The notes: generated from the sequence alone by a model not told the origin. Numbered from the stretch's first letter, positions 1 through 11,854 are shown. The stretch: 64,000 bases of DNA from Rhizobium sp. SL42 (GCF_021729845.1 NZ_CP063397.1:2184001-2248000); one strand, 5' to 3'. Numbers and translations: made by a program.

Positions 1-1677
1 AAGCGCGCCGTCGAAGACAAGTATATCGGCCCGCTGGTCAAGACGGTGATGAACCGCTGCATTCACTGCACCCGTTGCGTCCGCTTCACCACCGAAGTCG
101 CCGGCATTGCCGAGCTCGGCCTGATCGGCCGAGGCGAAGACGCTGAAATCACCACCTATCTCGAGCAGGCGATGACGTCGGAGCTGCAGGGCAACGTCGT
201 TGACCTCTGCCCGGTCGGCGCGCTGACCTCGAAGCCCTTCGCCTTCACCGCCCGTCCGTGGGAACTTGGCAAGACTGAATCCATCGACGTGATGGATGCA
301 CTCGGTTCGGCTATTCGCGTCGATACCCGTGGCCGTGAAGTCATGCGCGTGATGCCGCGCGTCAACGAGCAGGTCAACGAAGAGTGGATCTCCGACAAGA
401 GCCGCTTCATCTGGGACGGCCTTAAGACCCAGCGTCTCGACCGTCCTTATGTGAAGAAGGACGGCCGTCTTCAGCCGGCAAGCTGGGCGGAAGCCTTTGC
501 TGCGGTCAAGTCGGCTGTAGCTGCAACGACTGCCGACAAGATCGGTGCTGTTGCCGGCGACCTGGCTTCCGTTGAAGAAATGTTTGCACTGAAGTCGCTG
601 CTTGCCTCGCTCGGTTCGGCCAATACCGACTGTCGCCAGGATGGGACGGCACTCGATCCGTCGCGCGGCCGCTCCAGCTATATCTTCAATTCCGGCATCG
701 AAGGCATCGAGGCTGCAGACGCGATCCTCATCGTTGGCGCCAATCCGCGCTACGAAGCCTCCGTTCTCAATGCGCGCATCCGCAAGCGCTGGCGCCGTGG
801 TGGCCTGCCAATCGCCGTGATCGGCGAAGCCGGCGATCTGCGCTATCCGTATGAATATCTGGGTGCAGGCACAGAGACGCTGTCCGATCTGGTTTCCGGC
901 AAGAACAGCTTTGTCGAAAAGCTGACCGCGGCCAAGAACCCGCTGATCATCATCGGCCAGGGCGCATTGATCGGTGCCGAAGGGGCCGCCGTTCTTGCCA
1001 ATGCCGCAAAACTGGCAAATGCCGTTGGTGCACTGACCGAAGAGTGGAACGGTTTTTCCGTCCTGCACACGGCAGCGGCCCGTGTCGGCGGCCTCGATCT
1101 CGGCTTCGTGCCCGGTGAGGGCGGTGTTGCCGCAGGCGCCATGCTGTCCTCGCTCGATGTTGTCTTCCTGCTCGGCGCCGACGAACTCGACTTCTCGGCC
1201 AAGACCGCCAAATGCGTCGTCTATATCGGCAGCCACGGCGACAATGGCGCGCATCATGCAGACATCATCCTGCCGGGCGCGACCTATACCGAAAAGTCTG
1301 GAACCTGGGTGAATACCGAAGGCCGTGTCCAGATCGGCAATCGCGCTGGCTTCGCGCCGGGCGAGGCACGCGAGGACTGGGCCGTCCTGCGTGCGCTTTC
1401 CGATGTGCTCGGCAAGAAGCTGCCGTTCGATTCGCTGTCGCAACTGCGCGTGAAGCTCTATGAGGCCTACCCGCATTTCGCTGCGATCGACGAAGTCGCG
1501 CCGGGCTCTACGGCTGATATTGCTGCGCTGGCGAAAAAAGCCGGGAAGATGGGCAAGTCTGTGTTTGCGTCGCCGATCAAAGACTTCTATTTGACGAACC
1601 CGATCGCGCGCGCTTCGGCCGTCATGGCCGAGTGCTCGGCATTGGCCCGCAACAATTTCAAGGCTGCGGCAGAGTAA
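1..1677 (+). CDS. nuoG: NADH-quinone oxidoreductase subunit G (5' truncated by window)
   Basis: This is the C-terminal 558 residues of the large peripheral-arm subunit of complex I, which carries electrons through a chain of iron-sulfur clusters. The reading frame is open from base 1, so the N-terminal [2Fe-2S] part lies outside the window. Near the window start the motif CIHCTRCVRF and, about 50 residues later, CPVGALT supply the cysteines of a [4Fe-4S] cluster. The rest matches the molybdopterin-oxidoreductase-like domain, which in complex I does not bind molybdenum. nuoH begins 12 bases after the stop, and the genes follow the usual nuo order, so this is one operon. Confidence 0.97.
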   Translation, partial: KRAVEDKYIGPLVKTVMNRCIHCTRCVRFTTEVAGIAELGLIGRGEDAEITTYLEQAMTSELQGNVVDLCPVGALTSKPFAFTARPWELGKTESIDVMDALGSAIRVDTRGREVMRVMPRVNEQVNEEWISDKSRFIWDGLKTQRLDRPYVKKDGRLQPASWAEAFAAVKSAVAATTADKIGAVAGDLASVEEMFALKSLLASLGSANTDCRQDGTALDPSRGRSSYIFNSGIEGIEAADAILIVGANPRYEASVLNARIRKRWRRGGLPIAVIGEAGDLRYPYEYLGAGTETLSDLVSGKNSFVEKLTAAKNPLIIIGQGALIGAEGAAVLANAAKLANAVGALTEEWNGFSVLHTAAARVGGLDLGFVPGEGGVAAGAMLSSLDVVFLLGADELDFSAKTAKCVVYIGSHGDNGAHHADIILPGATYTEKSGTWVNTEGRVQIGNRAGFAPGEAREDWAVLRALSDVLGKKLPFDSLSQLRVKLYEAYPHFAAIDEVAPGSTADIAALAKKAGKMGKSVFASPIKDFYLTNPIARASAVMAECSALARNNFKAAAE

Positions 1678-1689
1678 GGGCAGGGGACC

Positions 1690-2733
1690 ATGGATAATTT
1701 CGTTTCCACATATGTGTGGCCCGCGGCCATCATGATCGGTCAGTCGCTTCTGCTTCTGGTCTGCCTTCTCGTCTTCATCGCCTATATCCTTCTCGCAGAC
1801 CGCAAGATCTGGGCAGCCGTCCAGTTGCGTCGCGGCCCGAACGTCGTTGGTCCCTGGGGTCTCTTCCAGTCCTTCGCCGACCTTCTGAAGTTCGTCTTCA
1901 AGGAGCCGGTCATTCCGGCCGGTGCCAACAAGGGCGTCTTCCTTCTGGCACCTCTCGTTGCCGTGACGCTGGCGCTCGCTACCTGGGCCGTGGTGCCGGT
2001 TGCCGATGGCTGGGTGATCGCCAACATCAATGTCGGCATTCTCTATGTCTTCGCCATCTCGTCACTGGAAGTCTATGGTATCATCATGGGCGGCTGGGCT
2101 TCGAACTCGAAGTACCCGTTCCTCGGCGCGCTTCGCTCGGCCGCGCAGATGGTTTCCTATGAAGTTTCGATCGGCTTCGTCATCGTCACCGTTCTTCTGT
2201 GCGTCGGTTCGCTGAACCTGACCGATATCGTCACCGCGCAAAATACCGGTCTCGGCACGATGATGGGCTTGCCGGCATCCTTCCTCGACTGGCACTGGCT
2301 GTCGCTTTTCCCGATGTTCGTGGTTTTCTTCATCTCGGCATTGGCTGAAACCAACCGCCCGCCCTTCGACCTTCCGGAAGCCGAATCCGAACTGGTCGCC
2401 GGCTTCATGGTCGAATACGGCTCGACCCCCTACATGATGTTCATGCTTGGCGAATACGCTGCCATCGTGCTGATGTGCTCGCTGACCACGATCCTCTTCC
2501 TTGGAGGCTGGCTGCCGCCGGCAGACGTCTGGTTCCTGAATTGGGTTCCCGGCATCATCTGGTTCGTGCTGAAGGCATCCATGGTCTTCTTCATGTTCGC
2601 CATGGTGAAAGCCTTCGTTCCGCGTTACCGCTACGACCAGCTGATGCGTCTGGGCTGGAAGGTATTCCTGCCGCTCTCGCTCGCCATGGTCGTCATCGTT
2701 GCATTCGTGCTGAAGCTGATGGGTTGGGCATGA
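1690..2733 (+). CDS. nuoH: NADH-quinone oxidoreductase subunit H
   Basis: Membrane subunit of complex I at the junction of the peripheral and membrane arms, forming part of the quinone-binding chamber. The 347-residue protein has about eight hydrophobic segments. It carries conserved family stretches, including [20 protein letters not shown] near residue 40 and [20 protein letters not shown] around residue 220, the acidic loop that faces the quinone site. The ATG start follows a purine-rich ribosome site (AGGGCAGGGG). It lies between nuoG and nuoI, as expected for the operon. Confidence 0.98.
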   Translation: MDNFVSTYVWPAAIMIGQSLLLLVCLLVFIAYILLADRKIWAAVQLRRGPNVVGPWGLFQSFADLLKFVFKEPVIPAGANKGVFLLAPLVAVTLALATWAVVPVADGWVIANINVGILYVFAISSLEVYGIIMGGWASNSKYPFLGALRSAAQMVSYEVSIGFVIVTVLLCVGSLNLTDIVTAQNTGLGTMMGLPASFLDWHWLSLFPMFVVFFISALAETNRPPFDLPEAESELVAGFMVEYGSTPYMMFMLGEYAAIVLMCSLTTILFLGGWLPPADVWFLNWVPGIIWFVLKASMVFFMFAMVKAFVPRYRYDQLMRLGWKVFLPLSLAMVVIVAFVLKLMGWA

Positions 2734-2772
2734 TCATGTCCACCCGGAAACTCGGCTGATTAGGAGATTAGG

Positions 2773-3264
2773 ATGGCTGCTCTTACACAGGCTATCAACG
2801 CACTTTTCCTGAAGGAATTTGTCGGGGCGTTTTTCCTCTCGATGCGTTACTTCTTCCGTCAGAAGGCGACGATTAACTACCCCTTCGAAAAGGGGCCGAT
2901 CTCCCCGCGCTTCCGTGGTGAGCATGCGCTGCGCCGTTATCCCAACGGCGAAGAACGCTGCATTGCCTGCAAGCTGTGCGAGGCGATCTGTCCTGCCCAG
3001 GCCATCACCATCGAGGCTGGCCCGCGCCGCAACGACGGCACCCGCCGCACGGTGCGTTACGATATCGACATGGTGAAGTGCATCTATTGTGGTTTCTGCC
3101 AGGAAGCCTGCCCGGTTGACGCGATCGTCGAAGGTCCGAACTTCGAGTTCGCCACCGAGACCCGCGAAGAACTCTATTTCGACAAGGCGCGGCTTCTGGA
3201 TAACGGCGACCGCTGGGAACGCGAAATCGCGCGCAACCTGGCGCTCGACGCTCCGTATCGCTGA
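2773..3264 (+). CDS. nuoI: NADH-quinone oxidoreductase subunit I
   Basis: Peripheral-arm ferredoxin-like subunit that passes electrons to the last cluster before quinone. The 163-residue protein has two 8Fe-ferredoxin motifs, [16 protein letters not shown] and [16 protein letters not shown], which bind the N6a and N6b [4Fe-4S] clusters. The start ATG is preceded by TTAGGAGATTAGG, a good ribosome site. A 147-base gap to nuoJ follows and is the largest gap inside this nuo segment. Confidence 0.98.
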   Translation: MAALTQAINALFLKEFVGAFFLSMRYFFRQKATINYPFEKGPISPRFRGEHALRRYPNGEERCIACKLCEAICPAQAITIEAGPRRNDGTRRTVRYDIDMVKCIYCGFCQEACPVDAIVEGPNFEFATETREELYFDKARLLDNGDRWEREIARNLALDAPYR

Positions 3265-3411
3265 TCCCAAGGGATCAAGTCGCTCGGGCGAGGCACGCGG
3301 CCCCGCCAGAGCATTGATGTTTGTAACGGGCATGCCGGTGGGGATATCGGTCATGTCTTATCGGGCGGCGGGGCAGGGCCCTCGTCCGGGGGAAGATGAA
3401 AAGGCACCAAC

Positions 3412-4026
3412 ATGGGTCTTCAGGCTCTCTTTTTCTATCTCTTCGCCATTGTCGCCGTGGTTTCGGCCTTCATGGTGATATCGGCTCGGAATCCGGTCCA
3501 TTCGGTCCTGTTCCTCATTCTCACCTTCGTCAATGCAGCGGGTCTGTTCCTGCTGACCGGCGCTGAATTCCTGGCGATGATCCTCCTTGTCGTTTATGTC
3601 GGCGCCGTGGCGGTTCTCTTCCTGTTTGTCGTCATGATGCTCGATATCGATTTCACCGAGCTGCGTGCGGGTGCCGCGAAATATGCGCCGATGGCGTCGC
3701 TGATCGGTCTGATCGTTGCAGCCCAGCTGGTCTTCGTGATCGGTGGCAGCGTCATCAGCCCGGCGGCAAAGGATGCTATTGCATTGCCGATCCCGGCTTT
3801 GTCGGAACGCCAGAACACCCAGGCGCTAGGTGACGTGCTCTACACAAATTACATCTTCTATTTCCAGATCGCCGGCCTGGTGCTGCTGGTGGCGATGATC
3901 GGGGCAATCGTCCTGACCCTGCGTCACCGCGAAAACATCAAGCGGCAGGATATTTCTCGCCAGGTTGCCCGCTCGCCCGAGACCGCCGTCAAGGTGGTCA
4001 AGGTCAAGCCGGGCCAGGGCGTCTGA
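3412..4026 (+). CDS. nuoJ: NADH-quinone oxidoreductase subunit J
   Basis: Membrane-arm subunit of complex I, homologous to mitochondrial ND6, which links quinone chemistry to proton movement. The 204-residue protein has five predicted membrane helices and the family stretch YVGAVAVLFLFVVMMLDID near residue 63, which includes the pi-bulge helix. The start follows GGGGGAAGATGAAAAGGCACC. A charged C-terminal tail of about 40 residues is longer than in enterobacterial NuoJ. Confidence 0.97.
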   Translation: MGLQALFFYLFAIVAVVSAFMVISARNPVHSVLFLILTFVNAAGLFLLTGAEFLAMILLVVYVGAVAVLFLFVVMMLDIDFTELRAGAAKYAPMASLIGLIVAAQLVFVIGGSVISPAAKDAIALPIPALSERQNTQALGDVLYTNYIFYFQIAGLVLLVAMIGAIVLTLRHRENIKRQDISRQVARSPETAVKVVKVKPGQGV

Positions 4027-4055
4027 GCCGAGCACGAGGTCAAGGAACGTAAATC

Positions 4056-4364
4056 ATGGAAATCGGTCTTTCCCACTACCTGACGGTCAGTGCCATTCTC
4101 TTTACCCTCGGGGTCTTCGGCATCTTCCTGAACCGCAAGAACGTCATCATCATCCTGATGTCGGTCGAACTCATCCTTCTGGCCGTCAACCTCAACATGG
4201 TGGCCTTCTCTGCCTTCCTCGGCGACATCGTCGGCCAGGTCTTCGCGCTGTTCATCCTGACGGTTGCAGCGGCCGAAGCCGCGATCGGCCTCGCGATCCT
4301 CGTGGTCTTCTATCGTAATCGCGGCTCGATCGCCGTCGAAGACGTCAACGTGATGAAGGGCTGA
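4056..4364 (+). CDS. nuoK: NADH-quinone oxidoreductase subunit K
   Basis: Small membrane subunit of complex I, homologous to ND4L, with 102 residues and three membrane helices. Buried glutamates in helices 2 and 3 (in [18 protein letters not shown] and [15 protein letters not shown]) correspond to residues of the E-channel of proton transfer. It starts 29 bases after nuoJ behind an AAGGAA site and is followed after 7 bases by nuoL. Confidence 0.98.
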   Translation: MEIGLSHYLTVSAILFTLGVFGIFLNRKNVIIILMSVELILLAVNLNMVAFSAFLGDIVGQVFALFILTVAAAEAAIGLAILVVFYRNRGSIAVEDVNVMKG

Positions 4365-4371
4365 TACGGCT

Positions 4372-6369
4372 ATGCTCATCTACAAGGCTATCGTCTTTCT
4401 TCCATTGATCGGTGCGCTCATCGCCGGCCTGTTCGGTCGCCAGATTGGCGCCAAGGCATCGGAATACGTCACCACCGGATTGATGATCATTGTCGCGATC
4501 CTGTCCTGGATCGTCTTCTTCAACGTGGCGATGAGCCACGAGGCACACGAAGTCATCAAGGTTCCGGTCCTGCGCTGGATCCAGTCCGGCGGCATCGACG
4601 TCGAATGGGCGCTGCGCGTCGACACATTGACGGCTGTCATGCTGATCGTCGTGAACTCGGTCTCGACGCTGGTTCATGTCTATTCGATCGGCTACATGCA
4701 TCACGATCCGCATCGTCCGCGTTTCTTTGCCTATCTGTCGCTGTTCACCTTCGCGATGTTGATGCTGGTGACCTCCGACAACCTGCTGCAGATGTTCTTC
4801 GGCTGGGAAGGCGTGGGTCTGGCGTCCTATCTGCTGATCGGCTTCTGGTTCAAGAAGCCGTCCGCTTCGGCCGCTGCCATGAAGGCCTTCATCGTCAACC
4901 GCGTCGGCGACTTCGGCTTCATCCTCGGTATCGGCTGCGTCTTCGTCATGTTCGGCTCGATCAATTTCGAAACGATCTTTGCCGCAGCCCAGACTTATCT
5001 GCCGGCTGAAGGTGCTGGTTCGCCGGAAGTGGTGATGAACCTCTTCGGCATGCAGCTCGACCGCAGTCACGCCCTGACCGGTGCCTGCCTGCTGCTGTTC
5101 ATGGGCGCGATGGGCAAGTCGGCACAGTTCCTGCTGCACACCTGGCTGCCAGACGCGATGGAAGGCCCGACCCCGGTTTCGGCGCTGATCCATGCCGCGA
5201 CCATGGTGACCGCCGGCGTCTTCCTCGTTGCCCGCATGTCGCCACTGTTCGAACTGTCGCCGGATGCGCTGACCGTTGTCACGCTGGTCGGCGCGATCAC
5301 CGCCTTCTTTGCTGCGACCGTCGGTCTGGTGCAGAATGACATCAAGCGCGTCATCGCCTATTCGACCTGCTCGCAGCTCGGCTACATGTTCGTTGCACTC
5401 GGCGTTGGTGCCTATGGCGCTGCCATCTTCCACCTGTTCACTCACGCCTTCTTCAAGGCGCTGTTGTTCCTATGCGCCGGCTCGGTTATCCATGCCGTCG
5501 ATGGTGAGCAGGACATGCGCTACATGGGCGGCCTGCGTCCGCATATCAAAGTCACCTTTGCCATGATGCTGCTGGGCACGCTTGCCATTACCGGCGTCGG
5601 CATTCCGTTCACGCCAATCGGCTTTGCCGGCTTCTTCTCCAAGGACGTGATCATCGAAGCGACATACGCATCGCATTCGCCGATCGCGGGCTTTGCCTTC
5701 GCCATGCTGGTGATTGCGGCTCTGTTCACCAGCTTCTACTCGTGGCGGCTGATGTTCATGACCTTCTTCGGCAAGCCCCGCGCCTCCGCCGACGTCATGC
5801 ATCATGTGCATGAATCGCCGATGGTGATGCTTCTGCCGCTGATCCTTCTCGCAGTCGGCGCGATCTTCGCCGGTGTCGTGTTCGAAGGCTATTTCTTCGG
5901 TCACCACTATGCCGATTTCTGGAAGGGCGCCCTGTTCACCCTGCCGGAAAACGAGCTGGTGGACGAGTTCCATCACGTTCCGGCCTGGGTTGCGCTCAGC
6001 CCGTTCGTCGCGATGCTGCTCGGCTTCGTCATCGCCTGGTACATGTACATCAAGAACCCATCGGCACCGAAGAAGCTCGCCGAACAGCAATGGATGCTCT
6101 ACCAGTTCCTGCTCAACAAGTGGTACTTCGACGAGCTCTACGACTTCCTGTTCGTGCGCTCGGCCAAGGCACTCGGCCGCTTCCTGTGGAAGAAGGGTGA
6201 CGTTGCTACCATCGACGCGTACGGCCCGAACGGCGTTGCCGCTTCTGTTGCCGGCCTGACCCAGAAGGTCGTCCGCCTGCAGTCCGGCTACCTCTACCAC
6301 TATGCCTTCGCGATGCTGATCGGCGTCGCGGCCCTTATTACCTGGATGATGCTCGGGAGCTCCTTCTGA
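4372..6369 (+). CDS. nuoL: NADH-quinone oxidoreductase subunit L
   Basis: The distal antiporter-like subunit of the complex I membrane arm, 665 residues, with the long C-terminal lateral helix typical of NuoL/ND5. Conserved antiporter-family stretches include [19 protein letters not shown] near residue 143 and [20 protein letters not shown] near residue 255, with the key lysine and glutamate residues of proton translocation. Its stop overlaps the start of nuoM (TGATG), so the two are translationally coupled. Confidence 0.98.
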   Translation: MLIYKAIVFLPLIGALIAGLFGRQIGAKASEYVTTGLMIIVAILSWIVFFNVAMSHEAHEVIKVPVLRWIQSGGIDVEWALRVDTLTAVMLIVVNSVSTLVHVYSIGYMHHDPHRPRFFAYLSLFTFAMLMLVTSDNLLQMFFGWEGVGLASYLLIGFWFKKPSASAAAMKAFIVNRVGDFGFILGIGCVFVMFGSINFETIFAAAQTYLPAEGAGSPEVVMNLFGMQLDRSHALTGACLLLFMGAMGKSAQFLLHTWLPDAMEGPTPVSALIHAATMVTAGVFLVARMSPLFELSPDALTVVTLVGAITAFFAATVGLVQNDIKRVIAYSTCSQLGYMFVALGVGAYGAAIFHLFTHAFFKALLFLCAGSVIHAVDGEQDMRYMGGLRPHIKVTFAMMLLGTLAITGVGIPFTPIGFAGFFSKDVIIEATYASHSPIAGFAFAMLVIAALFTSFYSWRLMFMTFFGKPRASADVMHHVHESPMVMLLPLILLAVGAIFAGVVFEGYFFGHHYADFWKGALFTLPENELVDEFHHVPAWVALSPFVAMLLGFVIAWYMYIKNPSAPKKLAEQQWMLYQFLLNKWYFDELYDFLFVRSAKALGRFLWKKGDVATIDAYGPNGVAASVAGLTQKVVRLQSGYLYHYAFAMLIGVAALITWMMLGSSF

Positions 6370-7880
6370 TGACCGATTGGCCCATTCTCTCGACGGTCAC
6401 CTTTCTGCCGCTGGTTGGCGTGGCGCTGCTGCTGCTCACCCGCGGGGATACCTCCCTTGGTCGCCGCAACATTCTCAACGTCTCGCTGCTGACGACGGTC
6501 TTCACCTTTGTCGTCTCGCTGTTCATCTGGATCGGTTTCGACAATGCGAACACCGGCTTCCAGATGGTCGAGAAGCATGACTGGCTCGGCACCGGCATAG
6601 CCTACCATGTCGGCGTCGACGGCATCTCGATGCTGTTCGTCGTCCTGACGACGCTTTTGATGCCGTTCTGCATCCTGGCCAGCTGGAATTCAGTCCAGAA
6701 GCGCCTCAAGGAATACATGATTGCCTTCCTGCTGCTCGAAACGCTGATGATCGGCGTCTTCGTGTCGCTCGACATCGTGCTCTTCTACGTCTTCTTCGAA
6801 GCCGGCCTCATTCCGATGTTCATCATTATCGGTGTCTGGGGCGGCAAGGACCGCGTCTACGCGTCCTACAAGTTCTTCCTCTACACGCTGCTCGGCTCGG
6901 TCCTCATGCTGCTCGCCATCATGGCGATGTACTGGGATGCCGGCACGACCGACATTGCGCAGCTTCTCGCTCACGATTTCCCGCCGCAGATGCAGACGTG
7001 GCTATGGCTCGCCTTCTTCGCCTCGTTCGCGGTGAAGATGCCGATGTGGCCGGTCCACACCTGGCTGCCGGATGCCCACGTTCAGGCGCCGACGGCCGGC
7101 TCGATGATCCTGGCCGGTATTCTTCTGAAGCTTGGCGGCTACGGCCTGCTGCGCTTCTCGGTGCCGATGTTCCCGCTGGCATCTGACTATTTTGCGCCGC
7201 TCGTTTTCACCCTGTCGGTCATCGCCATCATCTACACCTCGCTGGTCGCGATGATGCAGGACGACATGAAGAAGGTGATCGCCTATTCGTCCGTCGCCCA
7301 CATGGGTTACGTGACCATGGGCACGTTTGCCGCCAATGCTCAGGGCATCCAGGGTGCGATCTTCCAGATGATCAGCCACGGCTTCGTCTCGGCCGCACTC
7401 TTCTTCTGTGTCGGTGTCATTTATGACCGCCTGCACACCCGCGAGATCACCGCCTATGGTGGCCTGGCCAACAACATGCCGAAATATGCGGTTGCCTTCA
7501 TGGTCTTCACCATGGCCAATGTCGGCCTGCCTGGCACGTCGGGCTTCGTTGGCGAATTCCTGACCCTGATTGGCGTCTTCCGTGCCAATACTTGGGTCGC
7601 CCTGTTTGCCGCTACCGGTGTTATTCTCTCGGCGGGTTATTCGCTCTGGCTCTATCGCCGGGTCGTTTTCGGTGCGCTGGAGAAGGAAAGCGTCAAGGCG
7701 ATGCTCGATCTGTCTGGTCGTGAGAAGCTCATTCTCTACCCGCTGATCGCGCTGACCATCTTCTTCGGTGTCTATCCGGCCCCGATCATGGATGTGACCG
7801 CCGCCTCCGTTGACCATCTGGTGAACAACTATTCCGCAGCCTTGCAAGCAGCCCAGTCCCTGGCGCTGACTGCGAACTGA
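6369..7880 (+). CDS. nuoM: NADH-quinone oxidoreductase subunit M
   Basis: Antiporter-like proton-pumping subunit of the complex I membrane arm, homologous to ND4. The 503-residue protein has about 14 membrane helices. Landmark stretches are [18 protein letters not shown] near residue 141 and [20 protein letters not shown] near residue 225, a lysine/histidine-containing channel region. The start ATG overlaps the nuoL stop by one base. Confidence 0.98.
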   Translation: MTDWPILSTVTFLPLVGVALLLLTRGDTSLGRRNILNVSLLTTVFTFVVSLFIWIGFDNANTGFQMVEKHDWLGTGIAYHVGVDGISMLFVVLTTLLMPFCILASWNSVQKRLKEYMIAFLLLETLMIGVFVSLDIVLFYVFFEAGLIPMFIIIGVWGGKDRVYASYKFFLYTLLGSVLMLLAIMAMYWDAGTTDIAQLLAHDFPPQMQTWLWLAFFASFAVKMPMWPVHTWLPDAHVQAPTAGSMILAGILLKLGGYGLLRFSVPMFPLASDYFAPLVFTLSVIAIIYTSLVAMMQDDMKKVIAYSSVAHMGYVTMGTFAANAQGIQGAIFQMISHGFVSAALFFCVGVIYDRLHTREITAYGGLANNMPKYAVAFMVFTMANVGLPGTSGFVGEFLTLIGVFRANTWVALFAATGVILSAGYSLWLYRRVVFGALEKESVKAMLDLSGREKLILYPLIALTIFFGVYPAPIMDVTAASVDHLVNNYSAALQAAQSLALTAN

Positions 7881-7898
7881 CGACAGGATCCTTTGGAT

Positions 7899-9344
7899 AT
7901 GACCGTTGAAACTCTCATCGCAAGCCTGCATCTGGTCACGCCGGAACTGATCCTCGCCGTCGGCGCGCTTGCGTTGCTCATGATTGGCGTGTTTTCGGGC
8001 GATCGGGCGACCGGTACCGTCACGGGTCTCGCCGTTGCGCTGCTGCTTGCAGCCGGCGTCTGTGTCATCTGGATTTCCGGCGAAGGCGAAGCCTTCAACG
8101 GCGCCTATATCGCCGATGGCTTTGCCCGCTTCATGAAGATCCTGGCCCTGATCGGTTCGATCACCGCGATGATCATGGCTGTCGGCCATGCCAAGAACGA
8201 CCATCTCGACAAGTTCGAATTCCCGGTCCTGCTGGTTCTGGCGACGCTCGGCATCATGCTGATGATTTCTGCCAACGACCTGATCTCGGTCTATCTGGCG
8301 CTCGAACTGCAGTCGCTCGCGCTTTATGTGGTCGCTGCGATCAATCGCGACAGCCTCCGCTCCACGGAAGCCGGCCTGAAATATTTCGTTCTCGGTGCAT
8401 TGTCGTCCGGCATGCTGCTCTACGGCATGTCGCTGGTCTATGGCTTCACCGGCAATACCGGCTTTGACGAAATTGCCGCAGTCCTGTCGGTCGGCGAGCC
8501 GCAGATCGGCCTGATCTTCGGTCTGGTCTTCATCATGGCCGGTCTCGCATTCAAGATCTCTGCCGTTCCCTTCCATATGTGGACGCCTGACGTCTACGAA
8601 GGTGCGCCGACCCCGGTCACCGCCTTCCTGGCTGCCGCACCGAAGATCGGTGCCATGGCAATCTTCGTGCGTGTCGTCATCGATGCCTTCCTGCCGATCT
8701 TCGCGGAATGGCAACAGATCGTCGTCTTCATCTCGATTGCCTCGATGGTTCTGGGTTCGGTCGCGGCTATCGGTCAGCGCAACATCAAGCGCCTGATGGC
8801 CTATTCCTCGATCGGCCACATGGGCTATGCGCTAGTTGGTCTGGCCTCCGGCACCGCCGGCGGCGTGTCCGGCGTCCTGCTTTACATGGCGATCTACCTC
8901 GTCATGACCCTCGGCACCTTCGCTTGCATCATGGCGATGCGCCAGAAGGAAGGCGGCAATGTCGAGAACATTGACGATCTCGCCGGCCTGTCGACCACGC
9001 GTCCGTTCATGGCCTTCGTTCTGACCGCGCTGATGTTCTCGCTGGCGGGTATTCCGCCGCTGGCCGGCTTCTTCGCCAAGTACTTCGTCTTTGTCGCGGC
9101 GATCGAAGCAAAGCTTTATGCGCTGGCGATCATCGGTGTTCTGGCGTCCGTCATCGGCGCCTTCTACTACCTGCGCATCGTCAAGGTCATGTGGTTCGAT
9201 GAAGCCAAGGGCGAGTTTGCCCGCACGGCCGGCGAATTGCGTTTGGTCTTCGGCCTCTCCGGCCTGTTTGTCGTCGGCTACGTCGTCTTCGGCGGCCCGC
9301 TCGGTGCAGCCGCCGAGGCCGCTGCAAAGACGCTGTTTAATTGA
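7899..9344 (+). CDS. nuoN: NADH-quinone oxidoreductase subunit N
   Basis: Third antiporter-like subunit of the complex I membrane arm, homologous to ND2, 481 residues with about 14 helices. Family stretches include [20 protein letters not shown] and [20 protein letters not shown]. The ATG at 7899 is chosen over an in-frame TTG two codons upstream because an ACAGGA site sits at a normal distance. It is the last nuo gene here; birA starts inside its stop codon, so the operon continues. Confidence 0.97.
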   Translation: MTVETLIASLHLVTPELILAVGALALLMIGVFSGDRATGTVTGLAVALLLAAGVCVIWISGEGEAFNGAYIADGFARFMKILALIGSITAMIMAVGHAKNDHLDKFEFPVLLVLATLGIMLMISANDLISVYLALELQSLALYVVAAINRDSLRSTEAGLKYFVLGALSSGMLLYGMSLVYGFTGNTGFDEIAAVLSVGEPQIGLIFGLVFIMAGLAFKISAVPFHMWTPDVYEGAPTPVTAFLAAAPKIGAMAIFVRVVIDAFLPIFAEWQQIVVFISIASMVLGSVAAIGQRNIKRLMAYSSIGHMGYALVGLASGTAGGVSGVLLYMAIYLVMTLGTFACIMAMRQKEGGNVENIDDLAGLSTTRPFMAFVLTALMFSLAGIPPLAGFFAKYFVFVAAIEAKLYALAIIGVLASVIGAFYYLRIVKVMWFDEAKGEFARTAGELRLVFGLSGLFVVGYVVFGGPLGAAAEAAAKTLFN

Positions 9345-10108
9345 CAGGCGTCCGCAGATCCCGCCGGTTGTCCATTGACGACTTCCGGCACGTGTCTCTG
9401 GACGAAGTGGCGTCCACCAACAGTGAATGTCTCGCCCGCGCTCGCGCGGGCGATTCTGGTTTTTTGTGGGTCACGGCAAAATGCCAGAGCGGCGGTCGCG
9501 GTCGACGCGGTCGCACCTGGGTCTCGGAACGGGGCAATCTTTATGCGTCCTTGCTGCTGATCGATCCGGCGCCGATGGAAGAATTGGCATCCCTGCCGCT
9601 TGCGGTGGCGACAGCTGTGCACGCATCCATTCGTGCCGTCATGCCGCTCGGCGCCGCTCCCGTCGAAATCAAGTGGCCCAACGATGTGCTGATCGGCCGC
9701 CGCAAGACGTCCGGCATCCTGATTGAAGCGGAGAAGCTTGCCGATGGACGCACCGCCTTGGTGATCGGTATCGGTATCAATATCGTCGTGCGTCCTGACC
9801 ACGGGTTCTATCCGGTGACCTCGCTTGCCGATGAAGGCGTGTCGATCTCCCCTGAAGAGGTCTTTGCTCATCTGTATGCCGAGATGGCCGATGCGATCTC
9901 GATCTGGGATGAGGGCAGGGGCATTGCCGCAATCGTCAAGCGGTGGCGGCATGCGGCATGCGGGCTTGGCGAGAAAATAACTGTCAATCTGCCGGATCGC
10001 TCGATTCCCGGGATCTTTGCCGGAATCGATGATAAGGGAGTTCTATTGCTCGACCGCGGTGCCGATGGAACGATGACCATCGCCGCAGGTGATGTGTTTT
10101 TCGGGTAA
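9341..10108 (+). CDS. birA: Biotin--[acetyl-CoA-carboxylase] ligase
   Basis: Activates biotin with ATP and attaches it to the carrier lysine of biotin-dependent carboxylases; its obvious substrate is AccB, encoded at 56501-56965. The biotin-ligase core is visible as [20 protein letters not shown] and [19 protein letters not shown]. At 255 residues it lacks the N-terminal helix-turn-helix of E. coli BirA, so it is a ligase and not a repressor. The likely start is a TTG in the ATTGA overlap with nuoN; an internal start about nine codons later is possible. Confidence 0.93.
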   Translation: MTGVRRSRRLSIDDFRHVSLDEVASTNSECLARARAGDSGFLWVTAKCQSGGRGRRGRTWVSERGNLYASLLLIDPAPMEELASLPLAVATAVHASIRAVMPLGAAPVEIKWPNDVLIGRRKTSGILIEAEKLADGRTALVIGIGINIVVRPDHGFYPVTSLADEGVSISPEEVFAHLYAEMADAISIWDEGRGIAAIVKRWRHAACGLGEKITVNLPDRSIPGIFAGIDDKGVLLLDRGADGTMTIAAGDVFFG

Positions 10109-10127
10109 AACTGGATCAGGAAAAAGA

Positions 10128-11795
10128 ATGGCTAACAACGACGAACTGGTTTTCCTGCCGCTTGGCGGCGTGGGTGAAATCGGCATGAATCTCGCGCTCT
10201 ATGGCTACGGCCCGGCCGCAAATCGCCAATGGATTATGGTCGATTGCGGCGTGACCTTCGCCGGTCCCGACCTTCCCGGCGTCGATCTGGTTTTCCCCGA
10301 TATTAGCTTCATCGAAAAGCAGAAGAAGAACCTCAAGGGCATCATCATCACCCATGCGCACGAGGATCACTACGGCGCCCTGAACGACCTGTGGCCGGGC
10401 CTGAACGTGCCGGTCTATGCCTCGGGCTTCACCGCCGGCATGCTAGAAGCCAAGCGCGCCTACGAAGGCAGTCGGGCCGAGATCCCGATCACGCCCTTCA
10501 AGGCCGGTGACACGATCAATGTCGGTCCGTTCTCGATCGAGGCGATCGGTGTCAATCATTCGATCCCCGAGCCGATGTCGCTGATCATCCGCACGCCGCT
10601 TGGCAATCTGGTCCATACCGGCGACTGGAAGATCGACCACAACCCCTCGCTCGGTCCGATGACGGACGAGCAGCGCTTCCGTGCAATCGGCGACGAAGGC
10701 GTGCTTGCGGTGATGTGCGATTCGACCAATGCCATGCGCGATGGTGTCTCGCCGTCCGAGGAAGAAGTCTCCGAGGGCCTGCGCAAGATCATCGCGGCCG
10801 CCGAAGGTCGCGTTGCCATCACCACCTTCTCATCGAATGTCGGTCGTATTCGTTCGATCGCACAGGCAGCGGAAGCCTCCGGTCGCGAAGTGCTGCTTCT
10901 CGGCAGTTCACTGAAGCGGGTGACCGCCGTCGCCCATGATATCGGCATCATGGAAGGACTGCGCCCGTTCATCGCCGAAGACGAATTCGGCTTCATCCCG
11001 CGCGACAAGGTCGTCGTCATCCTCACCGGCAGCCAGGGCGAGTCGCGCGCAGCACTTGCCAAGCTGTCGCGCGATGAGATGCGCAATGTCGCCCTTGCCG
11101 CCGGCGATACGGTCGTCTTTTCCTCCCGCGCGATCCCAGGCAACGAAAAGGCAATTCAGGACATCAAGAATGGTCTCGTCGAGCAGGGCGTGCATATCGT
11201 CACCGACAGCGAGGCGCTGGTGCATGTGTCGGGTCATCCCCGCCGCAATGAACTGCTGAAGATGTATGAATGGACCAGGCCGAAGGTCCTTGTCCCGGTT
11301 CATGGCGAGGCCGCACATCTGGTTGCCCAGGGCGAACTTGCGGTTCAGGCCGGCATCGAAACCGTTCCGAAGGTCCGCAACGGCGACATCCTGCGTCTTG
11401 CACCCGGGGCTGTAGAAGTGATCGGCAAGGCCCAGGTCGGACGGGTCTACAAGGACGGCAAGCTGGTTGGCAATCTCGAGGACATGGGCATCGCCGATCG
11501 CAAGCGGCTGTCCTATGCCGGACATGTGTCGGTCAACGTTCTTCTCGATAGCCGTTACGATTTCCTCGGTGATCCGGATGTGGTTGCTTACGGTCTGCCG
11601 GAACTCGACATCGAGGGTGAGGACATGGAAGACACGCTGTATGACGCCGTCCTCGGCGCTGTCGAGAGCATTCCACGCACCCGTCGTAAGGAACTCGAAG
11701 TGGTGCGCGAAGCCGTTCGGCGCGCTGTCCGCTCGGCTGCCAATGAGGCCTGGGGCAAGAAGCCGATCGTCACGGTTTTCCTGACCAAAGTCTGA
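10128..11795 (+). CDS. rnj: Ribonuclease J
   Basis: Metallo-beta-lactamase/beta-CASP ribonuclease with 5'-exonuclease and endonuclease activity in RNA turnover and rRNA maturation. The zinc motif HxHxDH is at residues 76-81 (THAHEDHYGAL); later histidine motifs include HTGDWKIDHNP and VHVSGHPRRNE in the beta-CASP part, followed by a C-terminal domain. Length is 555 residues. The ATG at 10128 after an AGGA site is preferred over a GTG 13 codons upstream that overlaps birA. RNase E is also encoded in this window, so both RNase systems coexist. Confidence 0.95.
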   Translation: MANNDELVFLPLGGVGEIGMNLALYGYGPAANRQWIMVDCGVTFAGPDLPGVDLVFPDISFIEKQKKNLKGIIITHAHEDHYGALNDLWPGLNVPVYASGFTAGMLEAKRAYEGSRAEIPITPFKAGDTINVGPFSIEAIGVNHSIPEPMSLIIRTPLGNLVHTGDWKIDHNPSLGPMTDEQRFRAIGDEGVLAVMCDSTNAMRDGVSPSEEEVSEGLRKIIAAAEGRVAITTFSSNVGRIRSIAQAAEASGREVLLLGSSLKRVTAVAHDIGIMEGLRPFIAEDEFGFIPRDKVVVILTGSQGESRAALAKLSRDEMRNVALAAGDTVVFSSRAIPGNEKAIQDIKNGLVEQGVHIVTDSEALVHVSGHPRRNELLKMYEWTRPKVLVPVHGEAAHLVAQGELAVQAGIETVPKVRNGDILRLAPGAVEVIGKAQVGRVYKDGKLVGNLEDMGIADRKRLSYAGHVSVNVLLDSRYDFLGDPDVVAYGLPELDIEGEDMEDTLYDAVLGAVESIPRTRRKELEVVREAVRRAVRSAANEAWGKKPIVTVFLTKV

Positions 11796-11854
11796 GAGAC
11801 GAGGCGGGGACCGACGCTTTAGGGTCCCCGCACCGATTTTCGAGGAGAAGCAGT

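Noticed and set aside
3265..3411. Possible extra gene between nuoI and nuoJ
   Set aside because: The frames across the 147-base gap have no family match or ribosome site; it looks like a plain intergenic spacer.
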